From the NCBI GenBank assembly GCA_944389535.1, contig CALXMS010000002.1, positions 1 to 64,000 of the forward strand: 64,000 bases of DNA. The letters are read 5' to 3'. The position numbers and the translations under genes were made by a program. A model generated the notes under the pieces. It was not told the DNA's origin and searched no databases. It saw only the letters and a program-made list of their open reading frames with translations. The DNA is from an uncultured Alphaproteobacteria bacterium (lineage in GTDB: Bacteria; Pseudomonadota; Alphaproteobacteria; Rs-D84). Each line of letters begins with the position of its first letter. Position 1 is the stretch's first letter. Below, one piece after another: positions 9,596 to 18,203 of this stretch.

Positions 9596-10528
9596 ATGAA
9601 AATAGCAATAATCGGTGTAGGTACAGTTGGTTCTGCTGTCGCAACAGCCGTAAAGAATACTGGTTTTGTACATGAAATAGTTTTGTTTGATAGGGACGGT
9701 ATTCGTGCACGCGCGGCTGCAGAAGATTTGGGGCATGCCGCTAGTTTCGGTTTTGACGTCAAGATAACTGCTGTAAATAATTATCGTGGGATTAAAGGCA
9801 GTGAAATTATAATAATAGCAGCCGGTGCGAATCAGAAACCGGGTGAAACACGTATGGATTTATTAAATAAAAATGCAACGGTTATTAAAGATATTATTCC
9901 GCGAGTAATGGCAAACGTTGATACCAAAAACGTAAAAATAATTATTCTGACAAATCCATTAGATGTAATGGTAATGTTGGCGACAAAATTATCAAAACTA
10001 CCTTCTTCGCGTGTAATTGGAACGGGTACGATGTTAGATACAGCTCGTTTACGTACAATATTATCTCGTCAGCTGGATATATCTACGCAGTCAATAAACG
10101 CATATGTTTTAGGAGAACATGGTGACAGCAGCGTTGTTGATTGGACAAGCGCAACAGTTGGTGCTTTAACGCTGGATGATTTTTGTAGGCAGATGAAAAT
10201 ATCATTGCCAGAAACTACACGCAATACGATTTCGCATCGGGTTCGTAATGCTGCATATGAAATTATTCGCGGTCGCGGTGCAACGTGGGATGGTATAGGG
10301 GCAGCGGCGGCAGACTTATTACGTTGCATAATAAATGACGAACACAGAATTTTAACGGTTAGTTCTACGTCCGGGACAGGATTAGATATGATTGCAATGT
10401 CTTTACCGCGTGTTGTGGGTAATGGTGGCATAGTTGCCACATTACGACCGAAACTTTCAAGTACAGAATCCGCGGCTTTACGTCGTAGCGGGAAAATTAT
10501 ACGTAAAAATTATGATGCCATTATATAA
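9596..10528 (+). CDS. ldh: L-lactate dehydrogenase
   Basis: A protein of 310 residues. The Rossmann motif GVGTVG starts at residue 7, and Asp32 after strand 2 indicates NAD preference. The substrate-specificity residue is Gln80 in GANQKPGETR (Gln102 in classical LDH numbering; malate dehydrogenases carry Arg), followed by the catalytic loop Arg86. The active-site histidine is H175 in GEHGDSS. It therefore reduces pyruvate to L-lactate, regenerating NAD+ in fermentation. It is probably monocistronic, with RBS GAGG upstream of ATG 9596. Confidence 0.86.
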   Translation: MKIAIIGVGTVGSAVATAVKNTGFVHEIVLFDRDGIRARAAAEDLGHAASFGFDVKITAVNNYRGIKGSEIIIIAAGANQKPGETRMDLLNKNATVIKDIIPRVMANVDTKNVKIIILTNPLDVMVMLATKLSKLPSSRVIGTGTMLDTARLRTILSRQLDISTQSINAYVLGEHGDSSVVDWTSATVGALTLDDFCRQMKISLPETTRNTISHRVRNAAYEIIRGRGATWDGIGAAAADLLRCIINDEHRILTVSSTSGTGLDMIAMSLPRVVGNGGIVATLRPKLSSTESAALRRSGKIIRKNYDAII

Positions 10529-10599
10529 GGCTGCGGATAACAATCCGATTTATAATGAAAGGCCCTCGTGTTATAGTTTTAAATACGGGAGCTTTTAAT

Positions 10600-10902
10600 A
10601 TGGCTGACATAAATGTTTCATATGATCTTTTCCCAAACGAACAAGGTTTTTATGCGAACTGTGATGGACGTCATGTCGGAGAAATAACATTTGTTCGCGT
10701 CGGTGGAGATAAAATTATTATAGATCATACAGACGTTTCTGAAAAATATAGACATGCTAAAATAGGTTTGAATCTTGTTCGTTGCGCGGCAGATTTTGCG
10801 CGTAAGAAAAAATGTAAGGTCATTACAATGTGTCCTTTTGCAAAAGCTATGTTCAGTCGATATTCTGAATTTGACGATGTGCGTTTCCTTCATACCAGAT
10901 AA
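10600..10902 (+). CDS. GNAT-type N-acetyltransferase, COG2388-like
   Basis: A protein of 100 residues. The frame is open from 10555, but GGGAG upstream of ATG 10600 supports the later start. The short domain resembles the GNAT_acetyltr_2 family: an IDHTDVSEKYRHAKIG stretch (acetyl-CoA loop) and a CPFAKAMFSR segment. These small proteins acetylate unknown amines. It is 71 bp after ldh with no terminator between, so it may be read through from ldh. Confidence 0.65.
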   Translation: MADINVSYDLFPNEQGFYANCDGRHVGEITFVRVGGDKIIIDHTDVSEKYRHAKIGLNLVRCAADFARKKKCKVITMCPFAKAMFSRYSEFDDVRFLHTR

Positions 10903-10970
10903 CAAAATTTTCATACTTGAACGGATTAGTTTTTTTTACTAGCATTTTTGACGTAATGGGGTAAAGGAAT

Positions 10971-12362
10971 ATGTCTCATAAATTACGTATCTGGTTGACG
11001 TTTTTAATCTTTCTAAATGGTTACATAAGTTTGTCTTTAGAGCTGGTTGTTTTAAGGCAACTATCTTTTTGGGTCGGTTCCAGTGCCGTTATAACCAGTA
11101 TAATAATGGGAATATTTCTGGGGTTTATGTCAATAGGATATTTCATCGGTTCTTCAGAAAAAATTAAAATAGGTAAAATAAAAAACATACTTGGATTGAG
11201 TTTTATTGTTATTGCTTTATTTGCTTTCTTTGCGTCTAGTTTCCCATTAGTGGCTGAATATTTTATGCAACTTTATATGTGGGGAATTACGTCCAGCGTG
11301 ATTCAAACATTTATTTTCTCGTTTATATTTTTATCTGTCGGACCTTTCTTATTCGGTTTTAATACGACCTTATTGTCAAGGTTGTTGCATAAGTATAATA
11401 CAAATTATACCGGTAATATAATGGCATGGGATACCATTGGATCAGTACTGGGATCTTTATTGACTACTTTGATTTTGATGCCTTTTATCGGCGTAAATTA
11501 TACAGTTATGCTTATCGTATTACTGGCTTCTTTTGCTGCGATGGTTACCCGACCAAAATTGTGGGTGGGTTTGTTGTGCATAGCGGTAATTGTTCCTACG
11601 TGTATGATAAACAGTGACTATGTACAACAAAAAGGTTTTGGTATACTTGTGAATAACGCAAATTCAACAATTTCTGTTTCAGAACAATCTAATGGTGATC
11701 GTGTTTTATATATGAACGGTTTACCAATGTCTATTTATAACCCTGTTACAAAACAGGGGGCAGAATATATAAATTATATAAATCAACATTTTATATATAA
11801 TATCCCAAATGATAGAAAATATAAAATTCTTGTCTTAGGCGCAGGTGGATTTACCGCAGGTTTAGAAGATAAATATAATGAGTATGTTTTCGTTGATATA
11901 GAGCATACGCTAAAAGATATATCAGAGAACTTTTTCCTTAACCAAAAAATATCTCCAAATAAAAAATTCGTTGTTCAGGATGCAAGTCAATATTTGAAAA
12001 ATTGTAAAGAGAAATATGATCTGATTTTATTGGATGTATATTCTAATTCATTTCAGGTACCGGAAGGCTTCATTACGGCAGAATTTATGCAAAGAGTCAA
12101 ATCTAGGGTGGCAGAAAACGGTATATTGATTATGAATATAATTTCAAGTCAATCTTTTCAAGATAGGTATTCAAAAGTATTTGATAATACATTTCATACT
12201 GTTTTTCCGTATAATACGCAACGGCAAGTTATCGGCTATTCTGATCCGTGGTCATATAATGATGTATCAAACATTTTATACGTGTGGTATAATCGAGATA
12301 TAGATGAAAGAATTTATACTATAAATAAAACGCCTGTAATTTATGATAGGTATATAAAATAA
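10971..12362 (+). CDS. Membrane-fused spermidine-synthase-like protein
   Basis: A protein of 463 residues. The N-terminal half (about 1-205) has six or more hydrophobic helices. The C-terminal half carries a SAM-type Rossmann fold: ILVLGAGGFT (motif I), an acidic VFVDIE strand end, VVQDASQYL and YDLILLDVYS, as in spermidine synthase-like methyltransferase folds. Such integral-membrane relatives are widespread but their substrates are unknown, so polyamine synthesis is not claimed. RBS GGGGTAAAGG precedes ATG 10971. Confidence 0.72.
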   Translation: MSHKLRIWLTFLIFLNGYISLSLELVVLRQLSFWVGSSAVITSIIMGIFLGFMSIGYFIGSSEKIKIGKIKNILGLSFIVIALFAFFASSFPLVAEYFMQLYMWGITSSVIQTFIFSFIFLSVGPFLFGFNTTLLSRLLHKYNTNYTGNIMAWDTIGSVLGSLLTTLILMPFIGVNYTVMLIVLLASFAAMVTRPKLWVGLLCIAVIVPTCMINSDYVQQKGFGILVNNANSTISVSEQSNGDRVLYMNGLPMSIYNPVTKQGAEYINYINQHFIYNIPNDRKYKILVLGAGGFTAGLEDKYNEYVFVDIEHTLKDISENFFLNQKISPNKKFVVQDASQYLKNCKEKYDLILLDVYSNSFQVPEGFITAEFMQRVKSRVAENGILIMNIISSQSFQDRYSKVFDNTFHTVFPYNTQRQVIGYSDPWSYNDVSNILYVWYNRDIDERIYTINKTPVIYDRYIK

Positions 12363-12386
12363 AAATCGGGAATATTCCCGATTTTT
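12361..12386. terminator. Bidirectional terminator between convergent genes
   Basis: AAAAATCGGGA and TCCCGATTTTT form a near-perfect stem with T runs on both strands. Confidence 0.88.
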
Positions 12387-12969
12387 ATTTTATTTGCTCT
12401 AATACGAAATCCCAGTTTACTAAGTTATTCAAAAATGCATCTATAAAATCTGCTCGGCGGTTCTGATAATCAAGGTAATAGGCGTGTTCCCAAACGTCAA
12501 GCGTCATAAGCGGTTTTATATCATGGGCAATGGGGGTATCTGCGTTTAAAGTCGTTATTATTTGTATTTTATCATTATTTTTTACTAACCATGCCCAACC
12601 GCTTCCGAATATACCCGTTGCTGCGGTTTTAAATTCATTGATAAAAGTTTCTGAACTTCCAAAAGAGCTTGTAATTATTTCCGGTATCGTACAACCACCG
12701 TTTTGAGTTAAACATTTAAAAAAGAAGTTGTGGTTGAAAACTTGGGCTGCGTTATTAAAAATTTTTTTTGCGTTTTGATCTTTGGCGGACTTTGTAATTA
12801 TTTCATATAAAGGCATTGCTTCGTATTCTGTGCCGACTATTAAATCATTAAGGTTTTTTATATAAGTGGCCAGATGTTTACCGTGATGAAATTGTAACGT
12901 TGTATCTGACATATACGGCATTAACGAACTTTCATTAAAAGGCAGCGGAAATTCTGTAATTGAAAACAT
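12385..12969 (-). CDS. sodB: Superoxide dismutase, iron type
   Basis: A protein of 194 residues from ATG 12969, which has AAGGAG six bases upstream; the frame runs 20 codons further but without an RBS. Metal ligands are H28 (FHHGKH), H80 (AAQVFNH), D158 and H162 (DVWEHAYYLDYQNRR). Gln76 in AAQ, before the second His ligand, is the position typical of iron enzymes. It removes superoxide in the cytoplasm, consistent with an oxygen-sensitive, mostly anaerobic cell. Monocistronic. Confidence 0.92.
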   Translation of the reverse strand: MFSITEFPLPFNESSLMPYMSDTTLQFHHGKHLATYIKNLNDLIVGTEYEAMPLYEIITKSAKDQNAKKIFNNAAQVFNHNFFFKCLTQNGGCTIPEIITSSFGSSETFINEFKTAATGIFGSGWAWLVKNNDKIQIITTLNADTPIAHDIKPLMTLDVWEHAYYLDYQNRRADFIDAFLNNLVNWDFVLEQIK

Positions 12970-13064
12970 TATGTATTCTCCTTTTAAAAACTTGTATACA
13001 AATAGTGCATAATAGTATGAAAAAAACAATAGAATTTTTTTCCGGCGTTTAAATGAAAAATGGC

Positions 13065-13093
13065 TTGCACCATTATGGTCAGACTTTTATAAT
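13065..13093 (+). promoter_or_regulatory. Sigma-70-type promoter
   Basis: A -35 TTGCAC (13065-13070), a 17-bp spacer and a perfect -10 TATAAT (13088-13093), 25 bp before the thioredoxin-like gene, whose RBS is AAAGGAG. Confidence 0.75.
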
Positions 13094-13117
13094 TCAAATC
13101 AAGATAAAGGAGAAAAA

Positions 13118-13711
13118 ATGAAAAAGTTATCAATTATTTCAGCATTAGCAGGTTTGTTGTTTTTTGGTGCTGCATCTGCGGCAGATATTACGCTATATTA
13201 TTCACCATATTGTCCGCATTGTCATCATGCGCAAGAGTTTTTCGTAAATAAAATGATTTATGAATATCCTAACTTGCGGGTTGTACAAGTTAACGTTATG
13301 GAAGAACCTAATCTGCCGGCGTTTCAAGAGGCCTTGCAGAAATGTAAATACGACAACGGGGGGGTACCTGTAATCGTTGTTGGTGATAAATGTTTTCAGG
13401 GTTATGCTGATTTTATGGAACAGGAATTGCGCGACGCTGTAGAGGTTGATTTATCCGATGCAGATAAAAAGACTGCCGCTGAAAATAAAAAAGCATTGGA
13501 AGCCAATCCAGAGGATTTCAAGGCAAAACATGCAGATCGCCCGAAAGCCGTTACAGAATATAATCCTGCCGTAGAAGCAGCAGCGGCAAAAATGGCGGCC
13601 GAAAAAAAAAGTAGTGAAGGTTCTTCTGTTTATTTCTATGTATTGTTGATTGTTTTAGTTGCTGCATTGGGCTTCGTCTTAGTAAGAAAAGATAATAAGA
13701 AGAAAAAATAA
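13118..13711 (+). CDS. Periplasmic thioredoxin/glutaredoxin-fold protein with C-terminal membrane anchor
   Basis: A protein of 197 residues. The signal peptide ends near ASA-AD. A CPHC redox pair sits at C32-C35, followed by a glutaredoxin-like fold with GGVPVIVVG (the cis-Pro loop) and an extra CFQGYAD motif. An Ala/Lys/Glu-rich linker leads to a membrane helix at about 172-190 and a lysine-rich tail. It is likely a thiol-disulfide protein held at the outer face of the inner membrane; the partner is unknown. A strong promoter lies just upstream, and cvpA follows by 32 bp. Confidence 0.7.
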   Translation: MKKLSIISALAGLLFFGAASAADITLYYSPYCPHCHHAQEFFVNKMIYEYPNLRVVQVNVMEEPNLPAFQEALQKCKYDNGGVPVIVVGDKCFQGYADFMEQELRDAVEVDLSDADKKTAAENKKALEANPEDFKAKHADRPKAVTEYNPAVEAAAAKMAAEKKSSEGSSVYFYVLLIVLVAALGFVLVRKDNKKKK

Positions 13712-13743
13712 TATTTTTTAATTTATGTTATTGAGGCGGAACG

Positions 13744-14574
13744 ATGTTTGATTTAACTACTTTGGATTATATTTATGTGGGCGTCATAGTGGCGTCCACC
13801 GTTTGGGCCAGCGTTCGCGGTGGAATATTTGAAACCGTGGCAACGCTGTCATGGGTGGTTGCAGCGTTTGCGGCACGTTTTATTTCACCCATGCTAGATA
13901 AATTATTACAAGGTTGGTTTGATTTATCTGATTCGACCGTTGGGACTTTGGTTGCATCATATTTCATCGTATTTTTTGTAATATTGTTGTTGGTCGGGTT
14001 CTTTAATCAGCGCTTACGTGAAAGAATTCAGAATAGCGTTATGAAAGTGACGGATCGTACACTTGGCATAATATTCGGTATAATTCGAGGTATTGTTGTT
14101 ATGGGGTTGGTATATTGGGCGGCGCTGTGGTATTATTCTGATGCACCACGTCCAGCACCATGGGTTGAAAATGCTCGTACGCGTCCAATAATGCAACTTA
14201 CTGCCGTAAAGTTGGATGAATGGTTCTTCCCAGGACCAGAAAGTAAGCTTTTGGCGCGAGACATGACCGGAAGTCAAGCTTCTAAAGAAATTTTTGATAA
14301 TTTAATAAATCCTGCTGTATCTGATGCTAAAGACGCGGCTTCTGATAATAATAAAGAAGACGAAAGTCAGACAAGTGAAACAGGGTATAAGTCATCAGAA
14401 AGATCTGCGTTGGAAAAGCAATTATTACAAATTGAAAATGCCGCTCGTGCAGAAGAAGAAAGAGCTGCTGCTGCTGAAGAACCAGTTGTTACAGAAGATG
14501 TAACCGTTGAAACAGAAACTGTGGTTTCTTCACCTGAATATGGCAGCGAAGATGCTCCGGTTACATCAGATTAA
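13744..14574 (+). CDS. cvpA: CvpA family inner-membrane protein
   Basis: A protein of 276 residues with an N-terminal CvpA domain of four hydrophobic helices (about 1-130), including SVRGGIFETVATLSW and a GIIFGIIRG segment. The C-terminal 120 residues are acidic, low-complexity and probably disordered. CvpA proteins are needed for colicin V production and envelope robustness in enterobacteria; their molecular role is unsettled. In many proteobacteria cvpA precedes purF, but purF is not next to it here. Confidence 0.82.
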   Translation: MFDLTTLDYIYVGVIVASTVWASVRGGIFETVATLSWVVAAFAARFISPMLDKLLQGWFDLSDSTVGTLVASYFIVFFVILLLVGFFNQRLRERIQNSVMKVTDRTLGIIFGIIRGIVVMGLVYWAALWYYSDAPRPAPWVENARTRPIMQLTAVKLDEWFFPGPESKLLARDMTGSQASKEIFDNLINPAVSDAKDAASDNNKEDESQTSETGYKSSERSALEKQLLQIENAARAEEERAAAAEEPVVTEDVTVETETVVSSPEYGSEDAPVTSD

Positions 14575-14599
14575 GTTACTTTTTTGTTATTTTGTTGTG

Positions 14600-14626
14600 C
14601 CCGCCAATATTTTGGCGGGTTTTTGT
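14600..14626 (+). terminator. Intrinsic terminator after cvpA
   Basis: CCCGCCA and TGGCGGG form a stem with loop ATATTT followed by T5. Confidence 0.85.
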
Positions 14627-14679
14627 TCCTACTGATTTTTTATTTCGTTTAATAAACAATATTTATGCAGGAGTAAAAA

Positions 14680-15432
14680 ATGAAAAAAACATATGTTATT
14701 TTAGGAACGTTTTTAGTGTTTCCATTTTCTTCATTTGCAGATAGCGCTATTAAAGGTGTTAACCCAGCCGATAACGTTACGAAAATGGAATTATTACCAA
14801 GTTTAAACGTTATGGACGTAGAAGGGAAACCTTCTGTTACAACTCTTGGATTAAAATATGATAAAGAGTTGTATAAGATATTCGGTATTAACTTTGAATT
14901 ACCGTTAAGCCATTTTTCTGGATACGGTATTTCAGATGCAGGTATCGGTGATTTAAGAGTTCGTGGGCGAGCGCAATACAGATACGGCAGAAACGTATTC
15001 ATAGGAGCTACGGAGTTCGTATTACCAACGGCAACGTCTGATACGCTTGGAACACGGCAATATACCTTTGACCCAACTTTAGCTTATGTTTATGCTTTCA
15101 GCGCTAATTTCTTTACCGCGCTTGTGGGTAAGCAGTTTATTTCTATGTACAATCTGGATAAAGAAAAATATCAAGATACTAATCAGACTCAGGTTCGGAT
15201 GCTGATGGGGTACTTATCTAATAATGGTTGGTGGGCTGCGCTGGACCCACAGGTATGGATAAATAATGAAGACGGTCGTGTGGAGTATCTTGTTGAAGGA
15301 GAGCTGGGAACCATGTTAAATAGAACTACGGGTGTATGGACGCGTGTCGGTAAAAGGGTTGGTGGCGACTGGCACAGAAACGATTGGTCTGTTCTGCTTG
15401 GTATAAGATTTATTCCGGGACAGAAAGATTAA
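14680..15432 (+). CDS. Outer-membrane beta-barrel protein, phenol-degradation 'MetA' type
   Basis: A protein of 250 residues. The signal peptide ends SSFA-DS. The GIGDLRVRGRAQYRYG stretch followed by FVLPTATSD and an FDPTLAYVYAFS strand resembles the Phenol_MetA_deg/transporter family of small outer-membrane barrels. No substrate can be named. RBS AGGAG precedes the ATG; the next gene follows by 19 bp with its own AAGGAG, so the two form an operon. Confidence 0.6.
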   Translation: MKKTYVILGTFLVFPFSSFADSAIKGVNPADNVTKMELLPSLNVMDVEGKPSVTTLGLKYDKELYKIFGINFELPLSHFSGYGISDAGIGDLRVRGRAQYRYGRNVFIGATEFVLPTATSDTLGTRQYTFDPTLAYVYAFSANFFTALVGKQFISMYNLDKEKYQDTNQTQVRMLMGYLSNNGWWAALDPQVWINNEDGRVEYLVEGELGTMLNRTTGVWTRVGKRVGGDWHRNDWSVLLGIRFIPGQKD

Positions 15433-15451
15433 AAAACAAAAGGAGAAAAGA

Positions 15452-15973
15452 ATGTTTTTAAAAGCAAAAATTGGTTTAACCATAGTTTCATTGTATGAAA
15501 TTCTGGTTGTTATTTTATTGCAAAGTCAGCGCGTTTGTGACGCTATGTTTGGCGTAGCGTTTTGTGACGCGGATGTTTTTAAATATTTTATAATGTGCTT
15601 TGCGGTTCCTATGATAGTATTTCTTATCGTTATGTGGATTATGGAAATAATATACAGGGTTCGTCATCGGCGTACTTTATTTTATAAGGCGACGCATGCG
15701 ATGAAAAATATTGTAGAAAATGTAAAAGACCGCGTTTCTGAAAACGTTTCATCGGGAGATTTAGAGAAACTTATCACTGCCGCATTAATGGCCGGACTAA
15801 AGAAATATTCAGACCGAAGCACAAACGCGCGAAACGTTTTAAACGAAATGAATAAGGTAGACGCAGATTATGACGAATATGACGACGCGGAAGACGAAGA
15901 TTTCGAAGATGTTAGTTCATATAAAAAAAGACAGAAACCCAATCAAAGAAAAAATAAGAAAAAAGATAAATAA
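15452..15973 (+). CDS. Hypothetical two-helix membrane protein with charged tail
   Basis: A protein of 173 residues. Two hydrophobic helices (about 7-25 and 46-68) are followed by a cytoplasmic-looking region and an acidic stretch (DYDEYDDAEDEDFEDV near 148) ending in a Lys/Gln/Asn-rich tail. No family is recognised. Two cysteines (C29, C38) lie in the loop between helices and could form a periplasmic disulfide. Confidence 0.45.
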   Translation: MFLKAKIGLTIVSLYEILVVILLQSQRVCDAMFGVAFCDADVFKYFIMCFAVPMIVFLIVMWIMEIIYRVRHRRTLFYKATHAMKNIVENVKDRVSENVSSGDLEKLITAALMAGLKKYSDRSTNARNVLNEMNKVDADYDEYDDAEDEDFEDVSSYKKRQKPNQRKNKKKDK

Positions 15974-15983
15974 TTTAAAATGA

Positions 15984-16010
15984 AAAAGACGGTTTTAAAC
16001 CGTCTTTTTT
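15984..16010. terminator. Bidirectional terminator
   Basis: AAAGACGGTTT and AAACCGTCTTT form an 11-bp inverted repeat with flanking A and T runs. It serves the membrane protein (+) and tRNA-Thr (-). Confidence 0.85.
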
Positions 16011-16015
16011 AATTC

Positions 16016-16091
16016 TGGTGCCAGTTGTCGGACTTGAACCAACGACCCTCTGATTACAAATCAGATGCTCTACCAGCTGAGCTAAACTGGC
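16016..16091 (-). tRNA. tRNA-Thr (anticodon TGT)
   Basis: A cloverleaf of 76 nt including encoded CCA. Acceptor GCCAGTT pairs with AACTGGC; the anticodon loop TTTGTAA gives TGT; the T-arm is GTTGG-TTCAAGT-CCGAC. Confidence 0.96.
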
Positions 16092-16188
16092 AATGTGATT
16101 TACTATACATTGTCCATTTATAAATTTCAAGCCCAAAAATTCATAAAATGCTTGCATTATCTAAATAACAGTAAAAAATATATACACT

Positions 16189-17433
16189 ATGATTAAATTA
16201 CCTGAACTTTTGGCACCAGCAGGAACGCTGGACGCTTTCAAAACCGCCATTCTATATGGCGCAGATGCTATTTATGCCGGATTACCTGGTTTTTCTATGC
16301 GCGCACGCGCAAAAATTACAACAGATGAAGTTAAACAGGGGATTGATATCGCGCACGCAGCAGGTAAGAAAGTATATCTGGCTTTTAACTTATTTGCTCA
16401 TGAGCGGGACTTCTTAAATATGAATCGCGTTAGCGAAACAATTGATTATTTGAAACCAGATGCACTTATCATATCTGATCCCGGTGTAATGATGTGGGTA
16501 CGTGAACATAACCCAGATGTACCTATACATGTATCTACGCAGGCAAATATCTGTTCGGCAGAGTCCGTTAAATTTTGGCAAATGGCAGGTGCAAGGTTAT
16601 GCGTGTTGGCCAGAGAAGTTTCTCATCAAGAGTTTAAGATAATTCGTCAAAAGTGCCCGGATATAGGACTAGAAATTTTCGTTCATGGCGCAATGTGTAT
16701 GAGTTATTCTGGGCGGTGCTTGCTGTCTAACTTTATAACAGGTCGTCCAGCCAACCGCGGTGCTTGTGCGCAACTGTGTCGGTGGAAGTACGATGTAATT
16801 TTGCGCGAATGCGAGTCAGGTATTGAAATGCCCATAGAGGAAGATGAACATGGCGCCTATATCATGAATTCAAAAGATTTATGTCTTATGCCACGTTTGC
16901 GCGAAGTCATAGAATCAAAACCGAATTCGTTAAAAGTAGAAGGACGTAATCGCAGTGAATATTATGTAGGCTGTGTTGTTCATGCATATCGTGGTGCGCT
17001 GGACGCTTATGCGCGTGATCCGGACAGTTTTAATCCGGCACCATTTATGGACGAGTTAAATCGTTTGGAAACGCGCGGTTACACGACGGCTTTTTTTGAC
17101 GGTAATCTTGGGGCAGATGCGCATAATTATGAAACTACGCGTTCGTCGTCTGATTGGCATGCGGCCGGCGTCATAACAAAAATTGATGCTGAAAAAATTA
17201 CTTTGGAATTACGAAACGAAATTAAAGCAGGCGATGAAATAACATTCGTTTTACCGGGATGTGATTCTGATAAATCCATAGTTTTACGGCAAATAATAAA
17301 TGCCAAGAATGGTGAGCAGGTGCCTAAGATGTCCGCGGGGCAACATAACAGTTTGATAATTCCACGTGCATGGATTAATGATGATCGCTTGGATAAATTT
17401 GTTCCGTATGTTTTGGCATATAAGCATAAATAA
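16189..17433 (+). CDS. trhP: U32 family tRNA 5-hydroxyuridine hydroxylation protein
   Basis: A protein of 414 residues with the U32 signature EIFVHGAMCMSYSGRCLLS (about 165-183) and the downstream cysteines of GACAQLCRWKY, which together make the family iron-sulfur site. Length and C-terminal beta-domain match TrhP (YegQ), which makes 5-hydroxyuridine at tRNA position 34 in a prephenate-dependent manner; RlhA is longer, so less likely. Start ATG 16189 has only a weak RBS. It sits divergently next to tRNA-Thr. Confidence 0.82.
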   Translation: MIKLPELLAPAGTLDAFKTAILYGADAIYAGLPGFSMRARAKITTDEVKQGIDIAHAAGKKVYLAFNLFAHERDFLNMNRVSETIDYLKPDALIISDPGVMMWVREHNPDVPIHVSTQANICSAESVKFWQMAGARLCVLAREVSHQEFKIIRQKCPDIGLEIFVHGAMCMSYSGRCLLSNFITGRPANRGACAQLCRWKYDVILRECESGIEMPIEEDEHGAYIMNSKDLCLMPRLREVIESKPNSLKVEGRNRSEYYVGCVVHAYRGALDAYARDPDSFNPAPFMDELNRLETRGYTTAFFDGNLGADAHNYETTRSSSDWHAAGVITKIDAEKITLELRNEIKAGDEITFVLPGCDSDKSIVLRQIINAKNGEQVPKMSAGQHNSLIIPRAWINDDRLDKFVPYVLAYKHK

Positions 17434-17457
17434 AAAATCCCCAATCGGGGATTTTTT
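17433..17457. terminator. Bidirectional terminator
   Basis: AAAAAATCCCC and GGGGATTTTTT with an AATC loop; it serves both convergent genes. Confidence 0.86.
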
Positions 17458-17968
17458 ATGATGCCATACCTTTTTGACGTTGTTTTTGTAAAAACCATAA
17501 AGGTATTTGTTGAGTAGCTTTTTTGAAGGTCATTTGTTCAGTTGGCGTATAAGCTTTAATTGTTTCATTTAGCATGGTTAATGCGTTACTTATATTTTTA
17601 GAAGCAATTTGATTCCAGTTTTGTTTCTGTTCTGGTGTAGGTTGTAAAACATCGTCACGATGTTTACTGGTCATCATGACTTGAGCCCATTTCGTCTTAT
17701 TTGATGCAAAAATCTGACGTAGATATAATGATGCGGGGTTATTAGATTTTTTTGATGTTATAAACTGTTCTAATTGATTTAATGCTGTGTACCAAGATTC
17801 ACCAAGTTTTTTACCGCGCAACCAATTGTTGTATGTCAAATTGAAGAATAATTTAAAATAACTTTCTGATAACTTGTTTTTATCTTGTTCGGAAAGTTGT
17901 TTTGACTGATTGTCGTGCATGTTTTCACCGGCAATAATGCGCATGTTTTTTTCAAAAGCTTCATTCAT
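17456..17968 (-). CDS. Hypothetical cytoplasmic helical protein
   Basis: A protein of 170 residues from ATG 17968, chosen because AAGGAG lies upstream (the frame stays open 21 codons further). It is rich in Lys, Gln and Asn, predicted mostly helical, with no signal peptide or membrane segment. No family is recognised. Monocistronic. Confidence 0.5.
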   Translation of the reverse strand: MNEAFEKNMRIIAGENMHDNQSKQLSEQDKNKLSESYFKLFFNLTYNNWLRGKKLGESWYTALNQLEQFITSKKSNNPASLYLRQIFASNKTKWAQVMMTSKHRDDVLQPTPEQKQNWNQIASKNISNALTMLNETIKAYTPTEQMTFKKATQQIPLWFLQKQRQKGMAS

Positions 17969-18119
17969 GTTGCGCTCCTTCTGGTTATAAAAATATTTTG
18001 CTTGTATTGATATAGGTAAGAAATCGCACATTTCAAGTTTTTGTCAAAAGGTAAAATTGTTTTGACTTTATTCATATAATATAGCACCCTAAGAACGTTT
18101 ATATCAGAACAACGTGCTA

Positions 18120-18170
18120 TTGCCAATAATGGGTGGTACGGATATAAACCCCGGTCTTGCCAATAATGGG
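18120..18170 (+). repeat. Two 14-bp direct repeats in the leader of a barrel gene
   Basis: TTGCCAATAATGGG occurs at 18120-18133 and again at 18157-18170, a 37-bp spacing, within the untranslated leader of the beta-barrel gene at 18204. The element could be an operator pair or an RNA target; nothing in the sequence decides which. Confidence 0.6.
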
Positions 18171-18203
18171 GGCCGCGGTATTTCATCTAAAAACAAGGAG
18201 TAA

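Noticed and set aside
10069-10440. Open frame of 123 codons on the - strand inside ldh
   Set aside because: Shadow of a well-supported dehydrogenase gene; no RBS and no recognisable protein.
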